DNA of 64,000 bases from Molossus alvarezi (GCA_037176705.1 CM073893.1:17918074-17982073); one strand, 5' to 3'. Shown: positions 36,691 to 48,939, numbered from the stretch's first letter. The notes: generated by a model not told the origin, from the letters alone. Numbers and translations are program-made.

Positions 36691-37160
36691 CAGGTTATCT
36701 TTTTTGTGCATGATGATAGCAACCATCGATGATCATTGCCTGGAAAGGATCCATTAATTTATTAACTGTTGTAAAGTGATGATATTTAAAATCTATCATT
36801 TATTAGAATTCTGAATTCAAAGTTAATATCCTTTCTACATATTGAAGGTATTTCTCACTGCCTTGTGGCATCCATTGCTTTTCAAGGGACAGCTTCGTCA
36901 TGAATACCTTGAAATATGAATACCCAGTTGGTGACAATCCTGAGTATTAGTACAATACCCCTTAGGAGTTTTTTTGTTTTGTTTTTGTACCAGAGTTATG
37001 GTTGTCTGACTCTATTACCGCTTGGAAGGTTAATGTTGTATTTCTATAGTCTACCTCCTCCTCACAAAATATTTATTCATTTGCTTCAGTTAGTATACTT
37101 AGAAAAACACAGCTAGTAGCCCAAGGAACAAATATATAAATATCTGCATTGCAGAGGATT
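36691..37160. other. Intron 1, nothing recognised
   Basis: AT-rich DNA with no gene, no clear repeat end and no motif that I can name. Confidence 0.4.
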
Positions 37161-37404
37161 GAGACAGGTTTAGTGAGGTATAGTTTATATACCATGCAAC
37201 TCGTTCATTGTTAGATCTTTCGCAAATTTTTACAGTTGTACAATCATCACCTGTCTAGTTTTAGAACACTTTCATCACCCTAAGTCCTGTCCTTTTCTGA
37301 AATTATTTTTATTATACAGATTCTTAACCTGGGGTTGAAAAGGGCTTTTGATAGCTCTAGAACCACCTACATGTCAACAATATGGTCTGTAAAACCTGTG
37401 TGTT

Positions 37405-37612
37405 TTTTTGTTTTGTTTTTTTTAGGTAGAGTGGGAGGGAGAGAGAGAGAGAAGCATCAATGTGAGAGAGACACATTATTCTTTATCCATGACCCCCACT
37501 GGGGCTGGGGGTCAACTTGCAACCCAGGTACCTGCCCTTGACTGGGAATCAAACCCACAACCCTTCGGTCTGCGGGCCAACGCTCTAACCGCTGAGCCAA
37601 ACTGGCCAGGGC
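37405..37612 (-). mobile_element. Ves SINE type A, no tail hairpin
   Basis: The tail TTTGTTTTGTTTTTTTTAGG joins the body without the hairpin. Head GAGCCAAACTGGCCAGGGC. TSD AAAACCTGTGTGTTTTT/AAGACCTGTGTTTTT. Confidence 0.9.
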
Positions 37613-38392
37613 AAGACCTGTGTTTTTAAAAAGGCAAAATATTAGTAAAGTGTCTGTTACACAAAATGCACTTAAAACCAAAACCATTGAGTATATCTGA
37701 TTAAAGTGTTTCTAGAATTGTTTCTGTAACTGAAAAGTTTTAGGAAGGAGAAATATGGAGATATGATGTTATATATAAGTTACGTGGTAATCACCCTGAT
37801 AAATCTAGTACCCATCTGACACCATAGTTATTAAAATATTGTTGACTATATTTTCTATGTTAGACTTAACATCCTCATGACTATTTTGTAATTACCAACT
37901 TTTACTTAATAATCCCTTCATATTTCTTTTTCGCCTATTCCCCCATCCCTCCTCCCATCTGGCAGCTGTCAAAATGTTTTCTGTATCAGTCTGTTTCTAT
38001 TCTGCTAGTTTGTTTATTTTGTTTTTTACATTCTACATATAAGTGAAATCATATGGCATTTGTCTTGCGCTTTGTGAGTTATTTCGCTCAGTACAGTACC
38101 TTTTAGGTCCATTCCTGTTTTTGCGAATGACAAGATTTTATTCTTCTTTTATGACTTGAGTGTTATTCCATTGTATATATGTACCAATTATTCTTTATCC
38201 ATTCATCTATTGATGGATACTTAGGTTGCTTTCATATCTTGGCTATTGTAAATAATGCTGTAGTAAACACATATGGGTTCATATTTCTTTTCAATTTAGT
38301 GTTTTGAGTTTCCTTAAATAAATACTCAGAAGTGGAATTGCCAGGTCCCTCTTTGTCTCTTGTTATTACTTTTGTTTTAATCTTTTTGTCTC

Positions 38393-38645
38393 CCTGGCTG
38401 GTTTGGCTCAGCAGTTAGAGTTTCAACCCTTGGACCAAAGGGTTGTGGATTTGATTTCCAGTCAAGGGAACATACCTGGGTTGCAGGTTAGATATCCGCC
38501 CAGGTCGGGGTTGTGTGTGAGGCAGCCAGTTGATGTGTCTCTCTCAAATCGATGTCTCTCTCTCCCTCCCTCTCTTCTACTCTACCTAAAAACCACTGAA
38601 AAAATATCCCCAGGTGAGGATTAATAAACAAACAAACAAAAAAAC
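38393..38645 (+). mobile_element. Ves SINE type A
   Basis: Head CCCTGGCTGGTTTGGCTCAG, body, tail ATATCCCCAGGTGAGGATTA and a CAAA-repeat. TSD TTTTGTCT on both sides. Confidence 0.9.
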
Positions 38646-39476
38646 CCTGCTATTTTGTCTAATGTAGTATTGCTACACCAGTTTGTTTGTTTTTTTGTTT
38701 CCATTTTCATGAAATGTCTTTTTCCATCTTTTTACTTTCAGTCTCTGTGTGTCTTTTTTAAAATCTAAATTGGGTCTCTAATTGACAGCATCTGTAAGAG
38801 TTATCTATTCAGCCACCCTGGGTCTTTTGATTGGACCATTGAATAATTTACATGTAAAGTAATTGTGGATAGTTATGTAGTTATTGCCACTTTATTATTC
38901 ATATTTTTTAATCTTTACTTTGTAAAGAAGACCCTTTAACATTTCTTATAATACTGGTTTGGTGGTGAGGAGCTCCTTTAGCTTTTTATTATCTGGGAAA
39001 CTCTTCATCTGTCCTTTGATTCTAAATTATAGCTTTGCTGGATAGAGTAATTTTAGTTATGGGTCCTTGCTTCTTTTCACTTTTAAATATTTTATGCCAG
39101 TATTTAAGCCTGCAAAGTGTCTGTTGAGAAATCAGCTGACAGTCTTATGGGAGCGCCCTTGGAGATAACTAACTGCTTTTCTCCTGCTGCTTTTAAGATT
39201 CTTTATCTTTAAGCTCTGTCATTTTAATTATGGTGTGTTCTGGTGTGGGCCTCTTTGTGTTCATCTTGTTTGGGACTCTTTGCACTTCTTGGACTTGAAT
39301 GTCTTTTGCCTTCACCAGTTAGGAAAGTTTTTAGTCATTTTTTTCTTCAAATAGATTCTCAATCCCTTGCTGTTTCTCATTTGCTTCTAGTATACCTATG
39401 ATGCGGATTTTGTTACACTTAATTTTGTCCCAGAGGTGCCCTGAATTATCCTCATTTTTTAAAATTATTTTTACTA

Positions 39477-39683
39477 CTCGGCTGGTGTGGCTCAGTGGTT
39501 GAGTGTCTATCCATGCACCAAGAGGTAGGCAGTTCGATTCCTGGTCAGGGCACATACCCACATTGTGGGCCAAATCCCTAGGGGGGGCATGCAGGAGGTG
39601 GCCAATCAACATTCTCTCTCATTGATGTTTCTGTCTCTCCCTCTCCCTCCCTATCTAAAATCAATAAAATAAATAGATAAATA
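39477..39683 (+). mobile_element. Ves SINE type B
   Basis: Head GGCTGGTGTGGCTCAGTGG, GCACCAAGAGGTAG, tail AAAATCAATAAAATAAATAG. TSD ATTATTTTTACT/GTTATTTTTACT. Confidence 0.92.
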
Positions 39684-39929
39684 AGTTATTTTTACTTTTT
39701 GCTACTCTGGGTGTTTTCTGCTGTCTTGTCTTCCATATCTTTCATTTAATCTTTGTTTTATTTAATCTGCTGTTGATTTCTTATACTGTTTTCTTCATTA
39801 GCAATGCCTTAAAAAGTATTTTTTTCTGTTATAGTTTAAATGAAACAGATGACCTCTCAAAGTATGGGATCTTCAAAAAGTGACATATACATTTTTGTAG
39901 TTAAGAATGATGTGTGTTGTTTAAAATAT

Positions 39930-40228
39930 AAGGACTAAAAAAATTAATGAACATTCTGAACTAACAAGCAAAACAGATAGATTTACAAATAGAGAACAGG
40001 CAGACAGCTCTGGTGGGGAGGGTTCTGATGGGGAGAGTGTTGGGGGTGTGGAGTGATTGAGCAAAAAAGAAAAAAAAACAAAGAACTCATGGACATGGAC
40101 AACAATGTGATTACGGGGGGAAGGGAGTGGGTGGAGGTGGAAAAGGGTATAGGAGGGATAAATGGTGATAGAAAAAAATAAAGGAAAAAAATAGATAAAA
40201 AGATTGAAATAAAAACAGCAGAGTGTCA
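39930..40228 (+). mobile_element. L1 3' UTR fragment, sense
   Basis: ATTCTGAACTAACAAGCAAA, then a G-rich block and CATGGACATGGACAACAATG, is the 3' UTR shared with the other L1 copies here. It ends in AAATAAAGG and A-rich sequence. Confidence 0.75.
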
Positions 40229-40798
40229 TTATTATATTTTCCTCCCCACTGCATAGAAAACCAACTCAAACAATAATTCCTTTAAAACTATCAAAGTATG
40301 CAGTCATTGTTCAAATGTCCAGTTATTTCAAATGTTATATAGTTTTAACAGTTTATTTAGATCAGTATCCAAATAAAAGTCTATACCCTTACTGTGATTG
40401 ATTGATATGAGCTGAAGTCTCCTTTTTAATCTATAATCTTTTAATCTTACCATCTCTTCTTTTCCATTTATTTAATTTATTAATGATACTGGATGCATAG
40501 CCTGGATTTAATCTCTTATAGCATCGTTTAACAATGTTTATCTGTCCCATGTTTCCTAAACGCATAGTAAACGCATAGTTGAATCTGGAGTTTTTATCAG
40601 ATTATATTATTTTGGGCAAAGGGGACAAGAGTGCATCATATGTGGTAGTTTTCTCTTGCATCAGGAGACATATAATGTGTGCCTCTTTCTGAAGTGTTGA
40701 CAGCCATTGAGGAACATCACCTAAATCTGTTATTCACTAGAGTTGTGATGATCAGAAAATGATGATATTCTGATTCTATCATCATTCCTTCTTTGTTA

Positions 40799-40814
40799 GC
40801 TAAATACTATTTTA
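40799..40814. repeat. TSD, left copy, of CENPO retrocopy
   Basis: GCTAAATACTATTTTA is exactly repeated at 43154-43169. These two copies bracket the pseudogene and mark L1-mediated insertion. The A tail faces this left copy, in agreement with minus-strand orientation. Confidence 0.92.
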
Positions 40815-43153
40815 TTTTAATTTTTTTTTATAACAATACTTTTATTAAAAGCTTTCTTCAACCTGAATGTAATCATTGTGGAAATCCTATTAATACCTCT
40901 CTTCTGAGAAGTGCTTTGCTAACTAAGACATCTCTTGTATTCTGAAGCTGCTTTCACGGTCCTAGCTGGAGTTCCCATACTTGTCAGGTTACTTCCTGGT
41001 CATCAGGTCTAGGAAGTGACCATTTTAAAGTGAGTGTAGCCTGGCCGATATGGCACAGTGGTTGAGCATTGACCCATGCACTAAGAGGTCACCAGTTCAA
41101 TTCCTGGTCAGAGCACATGCCCAGGTTGTGGGCCAGCTCCCCAGTGGGGGGCATGCAGGAGGCAGCCAATCGATGTTCTCTCTCTCTCTCCCTCTAAAAT
41201 CAATAAAGAAAAAAAAAATTAAAAAAATAAAAATGAAGTGAGTGTGGGCCTTGGGTAGTAACAACTCCTATTTGTGACTGGCCAAAGGGGGACAGGAATT
41301 GAAATGGCAGGACCTGGCCAGCTGGACACATCTGTAAATTGACAGCAGATACAAGGCCATGGTTATAAAGAGAGATGGTGCACAGCCATGGCAGAGGAGG
41401 GAGGGTTGCCCATGCTTTTTTTTCCAGGAGACTTAAAAAGTCAGCTCACTACTGAGATGTTTAAGGAAACAAGATATTAGAGATATAGAACCCTGATTAT
41501 TTTATTTTTATCCATACTACTTTCTCACACCAGTCTTCAAAAGCAGTAGTCTAGAATACACTGTTCCAAACCAAAGACTAAACACACATCCCTTCATAAC
41601 TAGGATTCATCTCAGTGTATGATCCAAGAGTGTTCTAAGCATTTTCTTTTGAAATGTCTCAGGTAGGAAAATGAGGCAGAATTAAAGTTTTCATAAAAGC
41701 TAGAGATGCTCTTCAGTTGAACAGCACATACTTTCCACTTTCACAAAACGCCTTCTACAACCCACTCTGATTTTCAACTAAAACGAACGGGCAAATCAGT
41801 ATCTCCAAGAACAGATGTTCTTAAGCATTTAACAAGTGACCAGGCAATCATGGAGAACTGTCCAAAATGCCAGTGTCTCGACTCAAACTTGCCCCATCAT
41901 CATCATGATGAGGTGGGCATGTCTTCATTGTAAGGACGTCCCCAGGACCTTGCCTGAGACTGTATACAGCACTTGTTTGCTCACTTTTGATGTGTTCTCA
42001 ATGGAAATAACATTCTAGTAGATCAGGCTCATATCCAACTTTTTTTCTCTTCTTGCAAATGAAGCAAACACTTGATGCAGGGGCTTTGTACAAAATAGGT
42101 TTTCATGGGAGGCTCGATGTTCTTCCCATGAGGCGGACAGTGTGTCCATTGATATCCCTTGATATCCCCTGATAAGTAACGGTGACGTCAGTTGGAAGGG
42201 TTCTTATGATGTCCTTATACTGCAGTCTAGCACAAAACATAAAGGACTGGCCACTTAGCTCTGCTTTGTAAGTAAATGATAACAGGTTGCACAGAGAGTT
42301 TCTCTACAAGGGCCTAGCCAAAAAGGCTGAAAAGTCACTCTGAAGTCGATCTGCCTGGTACTTCCAGTTTAAGCATTTAGGTATTCGCAGAGACTGAACA
42401 GGAATTGCTGAATATTAGTCTGTAAATATTTTGCAGATATCTCCTCTAGGGGAATGAATACTGGAATTGAATGGTGATGTATCTGAAGTGGTTTCTGTAT
42501 GACAAGGTCCACAAAATAAGAATCCAGCAGGTTCCCCTCAAAAGCAGTGTTGATGGAAACGCAAACTCCTCGGCTGGTCAGCTTCCCACTGATCCCTGTA
42601 AAATGGTATGCTTGCAGAATGGCTTTCACATTTTCTCGTTTTCTTTCCAAAACTTCTTGCTCACTGACTTCAAATGTTTGGTCAGGTTCTACACTGGCTT
42701 CAACTCTGGCTTGACAATGTTTCACTTCAGCCCTCAGTTTATCTCGCAGACTTCTCAGTTTAACAATCTTGCCTGCAAGAGCTCTTTCTGCTGCCTGTGC
42801 TCCCTGTGGCTCTTGAAATTTTTTACGGGATCTAGTCTGTAGTCTTTCTAAGTGAGCTAGAACACCTCCTTTGGACTCGCCCTCTTGACTTCAAGTATTC
42901 GCCAGTTCCATCTACTCAGATTTTCAAGAGCCTTCCTAGGAAGCTGCCCAGGCACCGGTGGTAACAGGGACCTAGATTTCCTTGCTCGCCGGCCCTTCAC
43001 GCTTCTGAGGGCACAGCCCCTCTGGGTCAGCCAGGTTGCATTCCATATGGAAGGAGCTGTAAGACGCCGTTTAGCCTTCCTCTCTGGTCACCGTCCTGTC
43101 CCTCACGGAGCCTTGCTCCCCTTTACCTCCTCTGCTCTGGCTCACTCAGCCCC
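40815..43153 (-). pseudogene. CENPO: CENPO processed pseudogene
   Basis: An intronless copy of the mRNA for centromere protein O, a CENP-A-associated (CCAN) kinetochore subunit. The coding-like part runs from ATG at 42911-42909 to about 42014. Frame 42911-42369 gives VKAILQAYHFTGISGKLTSR and later FVDLVIQKPLQIHHHSIPVF, clear CENPO segments. Breaks seen are a TGA at codon 7 (42893-42891), a stop and frameshift after EYLNA (about 42370), a further in-frame TAG in the shifted C-terminal part, and scrambling near the end. A 5' UTR-like stretch (42912-43153) and a long 3' UTR follow the mRNA order. AATAAA is at 40846-40841 and an A-rich tail at 40830-40815. A 16-bp TSD (GCTAAATACTATTTTA) flanks it at 40799-40814 and 43154-43169. 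A type B SINE later entered the 3' UTR. It is dead as a protein gene. Confidence 0.94.
41038..41235 (+). mobile_element. Ves SINE type B inside CENPO pseudogene
   Basis: Head CCTGGCCGATATGGCACAGTG, GCACTAAGAGGTC, tail AAAATCAATAAAG. Exact TSD AAGTGAGTGT at 41028-41037 and 41236-41245. It postdates the retrocopy. Confidence 0.93.
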
Positions 43154-43169
43154 GCTAAATACTATTTTA
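43154..43169. repeat. TSD, right copy, of CENPO retrocopy
   Basis: Exact copy of 40799-40814. It joins the 5' UTR end of the retrocopy directly to intron sequence, which suggests a near full-length cDNA insertion. Confidence 0.92.
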
Positions 43170-43189
43170 AAGAGAAAGTTTTTCTCCTT

Positions 43190-43427
43190 TTTTTTTTTTT
43201 TTTTTTGAAAGTTTTCTTTTTTTGTTTGTTTGTGTTAAACCTTACCCAAGGATATTTTTCCCATTGATTTTTAGAGAGTGGAAGGGAGGGAAGAAAGAAA
43301 CATCGGTGTGAGAGAGATACATTAATTGGTTGCCTCCCATACTCATCTCCATTGGGACTGAGGATCAAACCTGTGACCCTTTGGTGCATGAGCGGACACT
43401 TGAACATTGAGCCACACCAGCCAGGAC
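43190..43427 (-). mobile_element. Ves SINE, A tail with B-like head
   Basis: Poly-T, CCTTACCCAAGGAT hairpin, GA-rich body, and head TTGAGCCACACCAGCCAGGA. It sits just beyond the right TSD of the CENPO retrocopy. No clear TSD of its own. Confidence 0.82.
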
Positions 43428-44604
43428 ATGTTTGGCAGTTTTATTTATATTGAATAAATATCTATATTTAAACAGAAGTTTATATCTAGATTAATATTTC
43501 AATATAATTTGGTTTCCATGGGATTTTTTTCCTAAAGAGGAATTAATTTATCACTAGTTTAAGAAAACTTTCCAGAGATAGCATAACAAAAGTATTACTA
43601 AATAAAATGGTAGCATACTGAATCTGGCAGTATATTAAAATAATATACCATAACCATGTAATTTTTTTTATGTAGCCTTTATTCCAAAATGTGGTTTTAC
43701 CATATGTATGTGTATAATAAAACAATCTATCATATCAGTACATGAAGGAGAAAGGGGACATCTAATTATTTCAATGATTTCTTATACAACATGCCCAATA
43801 GAGACTCTTAGGAAATTAATACTTTTTTACCTTTTGATAACAAAATATCTTCACAAACTTATTTTCATTTTTATTTGTTTTAAGGCCATAACAATGAGTT
43901 GTTTACTTTTTAAAACATGAATTAATTGGTTGTGAACATCAAAAACTACTGCTGACTTGAGCAAAACCATAATTTATTGGGAAAATATGGAGTAATTCAT
44001 AGAATGAATAGGGACATTGGATAACTGGAAAGGGAGCAAGTCCAGGATGTAGGTATTATTATACCTAGTCCTATGCTGCTTTTTTTTTTTCTTTCCACGT
44101 TGCTGAAGGTTCAGAGTTATGGGGAAGAGAGTTCTGTTCATGTATTTGAATTTCATGCCCTCCTTAAACTAGGAGAGATACTTTATCTTTCTTTGTTTGT
44201 TTTGTTACAGATGTTCCTTCTTTTTCCTCCACTGACACCCTCCTTTCCACTCCCATCCCACTAAGAGATGTATTTTAATACACAGTTCTATCAAGACTGT
44301 ACACAGGGGAGAGTACACAGTTCCCCAAAGAAACCTCGGTGCAGTTAAGAAGGAGGAATGGATCCTAGGCAGCCAAGCCCCAGCTCCTTATTCCCGCAAA
44401 ATTCATCAATAGCTATCCAGTAAAATAGACAGTTTTGGTTTTTTAACCTCCTGTAGTTATTACTTAAAGTCTAAAATGGATCAATCCTTAATTCTTAAGA
44501 ATAAATTGCTTCAAAAATTTAAAAAAATTTTAAATGTCTAAGACCTTTATTTATATACTAGCAGTGTCAGTATTTAGATACTTATGTAATCTTTTTCTTT
44601 TTAG
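43428..44604. other. Intron 1 before exon 2, no gene
   Basis: AT-rich. A short antisense L1 3' UTR piece is at about 44188-44268 (GTTACAGATGTTCCTTC, CTCCACTGACACCCTCC). The remainder is unclassified. Confidence 0.5.
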
Positions 44605-44649
44605 ACAATGCGAAGACACAGAAATGAAGTGACAGTTGAACTACGAAAG
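44605..44649 (+). CDS. KPNA3: KPNA3 coding exon 2 (IBB domain)
   Basis: This 45-nt exon encodes TMRRHRNEVTVELRK, which continues exon 1 in frame (GRDVE then TMRRH). It is preceded by TTTTTCTTTTTAG and followed by GTAAGG. TMRRHRNEVTVELRK is the KPNA3 version of the IBB segment; KPNA4 has TMRRQRNEVVVELRK. The IBB domain binds importin beta and also occupies the NLS groove when cargo is absent. The next part of the protein (NKRDEHLLKRR) was not found downstream in the window, so exon 3 lies beyond 64,000. It is unusually short, and the donor is only about 117 bp from a sense HAL1-like insertion. Confidence 0.95.
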
Positions 44650-44766
44650 GTAAGGGTGATTTGCATGTAATGAAAACTAATTAGGAGATTTTTCTTCTGA
44701 TGTTAAAATTTTGTATAACTTGAATAATGAAAATAACATGGACCAAAAATGAAATTAAGAAATCTC

Positions 44767-47500
44767 GAGGACTTTCGGTCAAGATGGTGACATAGGTAAA
44801 CGCAGTACTCGCCTCCTCTCGCAACCACATGAAAATTACAACTAAATTACAACACAACCATCATTCAGAACCTCCTGAAATCGAACTGAATGGAAGTCCT
44901 ACAGCTACAGAATTAAAGGACCAGCCACACTGAGACTGGTAGGAGAGGCGGAGACCTGGAAGGCTGGTCCCACACCCACGTGTGGCAGATAAAAATCAGG
45001 AGGGACACCTCGGCTGGGAAGGTCCTCCCTGAGGAGTGAGGGGTCCCCGTCCCACACCAGACACCCAGCTCAGCGTTCCAGTGCCAGGAAGAGAAGTCCC
45101 CATCACTTCTGGTGGAAAAACCAGCGGGAACTGAGGCAGAGGGAGACTGCAGCTGCGGGAGCCCCAGGCAATTCCTCTCAAAGAGTCCATGCATGGACTT
45201 ACTTAGACTTGCTCCCTCTGAGCTCAGAGAGGAGGCAGCTTGAGGGGTGCCAGAGACATACAGAGAAGAACTGAGCTGTTTGGCCTCGGGATGAGGGCTG
45301 GAGGGGCAGCTTTCTCCTGGACAGAGGTGCTGGTGGAGGCTGATGTTCCTTTGGTGAGCCCTTCTCTGGGTGGCAGTGGGCACCATATCTGGGACTCCAG
45401 CAACCTGACTCACAATGTTTGCCCCACCTTGGTGATTCCCTGAGGCCCCGCCCCACTGAACTTTCGGGCCCACCCAAGCTGTTTCCAAAGGCTTTACCAG
45501 AGGATTGGCCTGTCTTCGATCCTGCTTCAGAGTTTCTAAAATCTCTCAAACAAGCAGCATTTGGTGTCAGTAAGACCCATACCTCCCAGTAAGTGGCCCC
45601 AGGCCTGGCACTAGAAGCAACCAGCCTTGGTTCATAACTTGGCTTTTCCTGGATACCACCAAGGCCAGCACAAGAAGCAGCCATCTGCAAAGCATTTGTA
45701 GCTTATGTTGGGTGGCCCTGGATAGAACACAGCCAGTGGCTGACCTTGCTCCAGAGTCAGCACACCCAGTGGACAGCTTCAGACCACATCAAAACACCAC
45801 CACCCAACCACCTCCACAAGTGACACACTCAGTGAGCGGACTCAGTGGGTACCAGAGCCTTGATGAAGTAAGTCTTGCTCTGTCTGGTAGGCCCCTACAC
45901 AACTAATCCTCCAAGGTTAGTTAGAGGCCAGTGGCTAGTGGACACAGCCAGTCCTTGCAGCTGATCAGCCTGATTAAATCCCTCCTACTGATGTGCCAAC
46001 AGCCAACTCAATTACACCAGAGGGTGTACAGTCTACACTAGGGGTGCACCTCAAGGGCCTAGCTGGGGTGATCAGAGAGACTGTGCCCCTGGATGATTCT
46101 ACAGGACACCTACAACAATAGGCCACCCTGCAAAGCCTAGGAGACATAGCAACTCTACCTAATACATAGAAACAATCACAGGGAAGCAGCCAAAATGAGG
46201 AAACAGAGAAACATGTCCCGAAAGAAAAAAACAAAACTCGGAAAAGAACTAAATAAAATGGAGATAAGCAATCAATCAGATGAAGAGTTTAAAACACAGG
46301 TTATAAGGTTGTTCAAGGAACTTGGTGAGACATTCAAGGGACTTAAGGAGACCTCCAAGGAACTTAGAATATCAACAACATAAAAAAGGACCAGTCAGAA
46401 ATGAAGGATGTACACTAACTGAAATAAAGAATAATTTATAGGGAATCAATAGTAGACTAGGTAAAGTCAAGAAGCAGTCCATTGATTTGGAATATAAGGA
46501 AGCAGAAAACACCCAATTAGAACAGTAAAAAGAAAAAAGAATCCAGAAAATGAGCATAGTGTAAGAAGCCTCAGGAACAATTTTAACTGTACCAACTTTT
46601 GCATCATAGGGGTGCCAGAAGGAGAAGAGAGAGAGCAAGAAATTGAAAATGTATTTGAAACAATAATGACAGAAAACTTCCCTAACTTGGTGAAGGAAAC
46701 AGACATACAAGTCCAGGAAGCACAGACTCCTAAACAAGATGAACCCAAAGAGGTCCACCCCAAGACACATCATCATCAAAATGCCCAAGGTTAAAAACAA
46801 AGAATTTTAAAAGCACCAAGAGAAAAGCAATTCATTACCTACAAAGGAGCTCCCACAAGACTGTCAGCTGATTTCTCAAAAGAAACTTTGCAGGCCAGAA
46901 AGGAGTGGCAAGAGATATTCAAGGTGATGAAAAGCAGTGACCTACAACCAAGATTCCTCTATCCTGCAAAGCTATCATTTAGAATTGATAGACATATCAA
47001 GAGTTTCCCAGACAAGGAAAAGCTAAAGGAGTGTATCACCACCAAACCAGTATTATGTGAAATGTTGAAGGGTCTTCTTGAAGGAGAAGATGAACAATAG
47101 CATGGTAATTAATACATATGTATCAACAATTGAATATACAAACAAAAAGAGCAAGCAGAACAGAAACAAACTCATAGATACAGAGAACGTTTTTGTTGTG
47201 TGCCAGATGGGTGGGGGCTGGGAGGATAGGTGAAAAAGATGAAATTGTATTAAGATGTACAAATTGGTTGTTAGACTGATGAACCTCAAAGGAAAGGGGT
47301 GAGGGAGGGTGGGATGAGATAAACCAAAGAACTTCTATGCATACATGCATAACCATTGGACACTGACAATAGTGTAGGGAAGGCAGGAGGGGGGCAGGAT
47401 TGGGGAGGAGGGGGGCAATGGGAAATAATGGGGGGGGAAACATCTGTATTACATTCAACAATAAAGATGAGTTTAAAAAATAAATGAATAAAATAAAAAA
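44767..47500 (+). mobile_element. HAL1-like half-LINE, sense, near full length
   Basis: It starts GAGGACTTTCGGTCAAGATG, matching the 5' end of the antisense copy at 60889-63015. A long 5' UTR (to about 46190) leads to a broken L1-type ORF1 (46195-47100) with segments [37 protein letters not shown] and ARKEWQEIFKVMK. It then passes straight into a 3' UTR with a G-rich block (47385-47450) and CAACAATAAAGATGA. ORF2 is absent. It begins about 117 bp after KPNA3 exon 2, in the same direction as the gene. Confidence 0.88.
46195..47100 (+). pseudogene. L1-type ORF1 (p40), broken, of sense HAL1-like element
   Basis: ORF1 makes the L1 RNA-binding chaperone (coiled coil, RRM, C-terminal domain). Pieces in order: start MRKQRNMSRKKK at 46195, a stop at 46381-46383, the RRM-region piece from 46612, and the C-terminal piece 46888-47100 (ARKEWQEIFKVMKSSDLQPR). 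Several stops and frame changes make it inactive. Confidence 0.85.
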
Positions 47501-48939
47501 ATTAAGAAAAAGAAATCCCAAGCAGTCCTTTATTTCACATTTCAGAATTCCTTGAGTAAACAAGAGAAAATGAACCAACCCTTTCTGAAACAAAGCCTAA
47601 ATTTCAGACAAAGCTAATTGATATACTACAGAGGTATGGAGAGCCATTCAAAAGATGTTTCCTCCACTTTTTATCATCAGAGTATCTAACTTTGACTTTA
47701 GCCTTGCTGTTTCTGTATCTCAATTGAATAGAAAATCACAGTGTTATCACTGACAGTGAGATTCTTGAAAATTCAAGAAAATAGAGCTAGTCCCCAGAGT
47801 TTCATAGATGAGCTCTGTTTATTTCTATTACATTATAAGCTTCTAAAGTGAAGGTAATACCATACCCCACACCCTACCTTTCACCCCAGATGCTCCCAAG
47901 TCTCCCAGCCCATCTCAAAATGCCTACTCAAATTCTGGACATGTCATTGGTACTCATTAAGTTAATATTCAGAAATTAAATTGAATTTTGAATTCTTATT
48001 TTGCTTATATTTAAATCATTTATTGATGTTTTAAGAAAAGCACCTTAGCTATAGAACAGTACTACTGAAAAGTCGTGATCTGAGATAAGTTAGGGGACTT
48101 TTGTCAGAATGTTAAACAAGCTACTACTTCCTTTATCAAGAAAGTCTTTCTGCCTAAATAAATAACAGAACTAAACTGTTTAGTTTCACAGTTGATTTCT
48201 GGCACAAACTCCTTATCGTATAGCAAGCCTGTAACAGATAGTTTGAAGACCTTTAGCCAGTACAAGGACCATGCTTTGAATAACATTGGTACTGATCTAT
48301 CAAAAGGAAGGTAAGATCTAGTTATAATATGTACTGTTTTACTGGCCTCAAACTCCTTTTTTTTTCTCCCATACAACTAAATTATACAACTTTTGAAGAC
48401 TGGTATTGTGTTTTTTGTTTAATGTCTGCAGGCATATAACCTTGCATAGTAACTTATATGGGGCAATTGCGTAATAAACACTTGCAAGATCAGACTTTTT
48501 GTTTAAGCTCTTTTGTCTTCTTTTACTCTTATTTGATCTCTTATTTGGTCTCTTCTTTGATCTCTTATTTTCCTATTTAATTAGGCCCTTAATGCATCAA
48601 CACTTACACAGAAGTCAGTACTTCTATTTCATATTATGTTATAAACAGTTATACAGAAAATAAATAACGTGCCTATAATCACACAGCTGATAAATGGCAG
48701 AGCTGAGCTCTTAATTTCTATGCTATAAATGCCTTTCAATGTAAAAGTTAAGTGAATAATGCCTATGTTGAAAATGAGTCTAAAACCTGTCACTGACATT
48801 TTTAACTTTGACACATTATATTAAATTTGATATGATTTTCTTTTCATTGATCAGTCAGATATGACATAGGACTTTACTATCGTTAGATCTGGGGGTGAAG
48901 GTGGTTAACATAATGCTGGAAGTTCTAGTCATTACCACA
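47501..48939. other. Intron 2, no gene
   Basis: AT-rich. A short L2-like tail is at about 48410-48490 (GTAATAAACACTTGC), and a local repeat of TCTTATTTGATC/TCTTATTTGGTC lies at about 48530-48575. Confidence 0.5.

Larger units (their letters stand above)
37161..39850 (-). mobile_element. Old L1, antisense, internally reduced
   Basis: From left to right on the plus strand: reversed 3' UTR (37161-37330), reversed ORF2 C-terminus (about 37740-38350, CCATTGTATATATGTACC), reversed ORF2 start (about 38690-38930) and reversed ORF1 (38930-39850, GAAATCAGCTGACAGTCTTA). Most of ORF2 between the two ends is absent. It is split by three SINEs. It could be one deleted L1 or an old HAL1-type element. Confidence 0.65.

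Noticed and set aside
42369..42725. Intact 118-codon CENPO-like frame as a real gene
   Set aside because: It is one piece of an intronless, A-tailed, TSD-flanked copy with stops and frameshifts on both sides.
44913..45690. Minus-strand frames of 191 and 163 codons
   Set aside because: They lie antisense in the GC-rich 5' UTR of the sense half-LINE. Counterpart frames appear in the other copy; no protein family fits.
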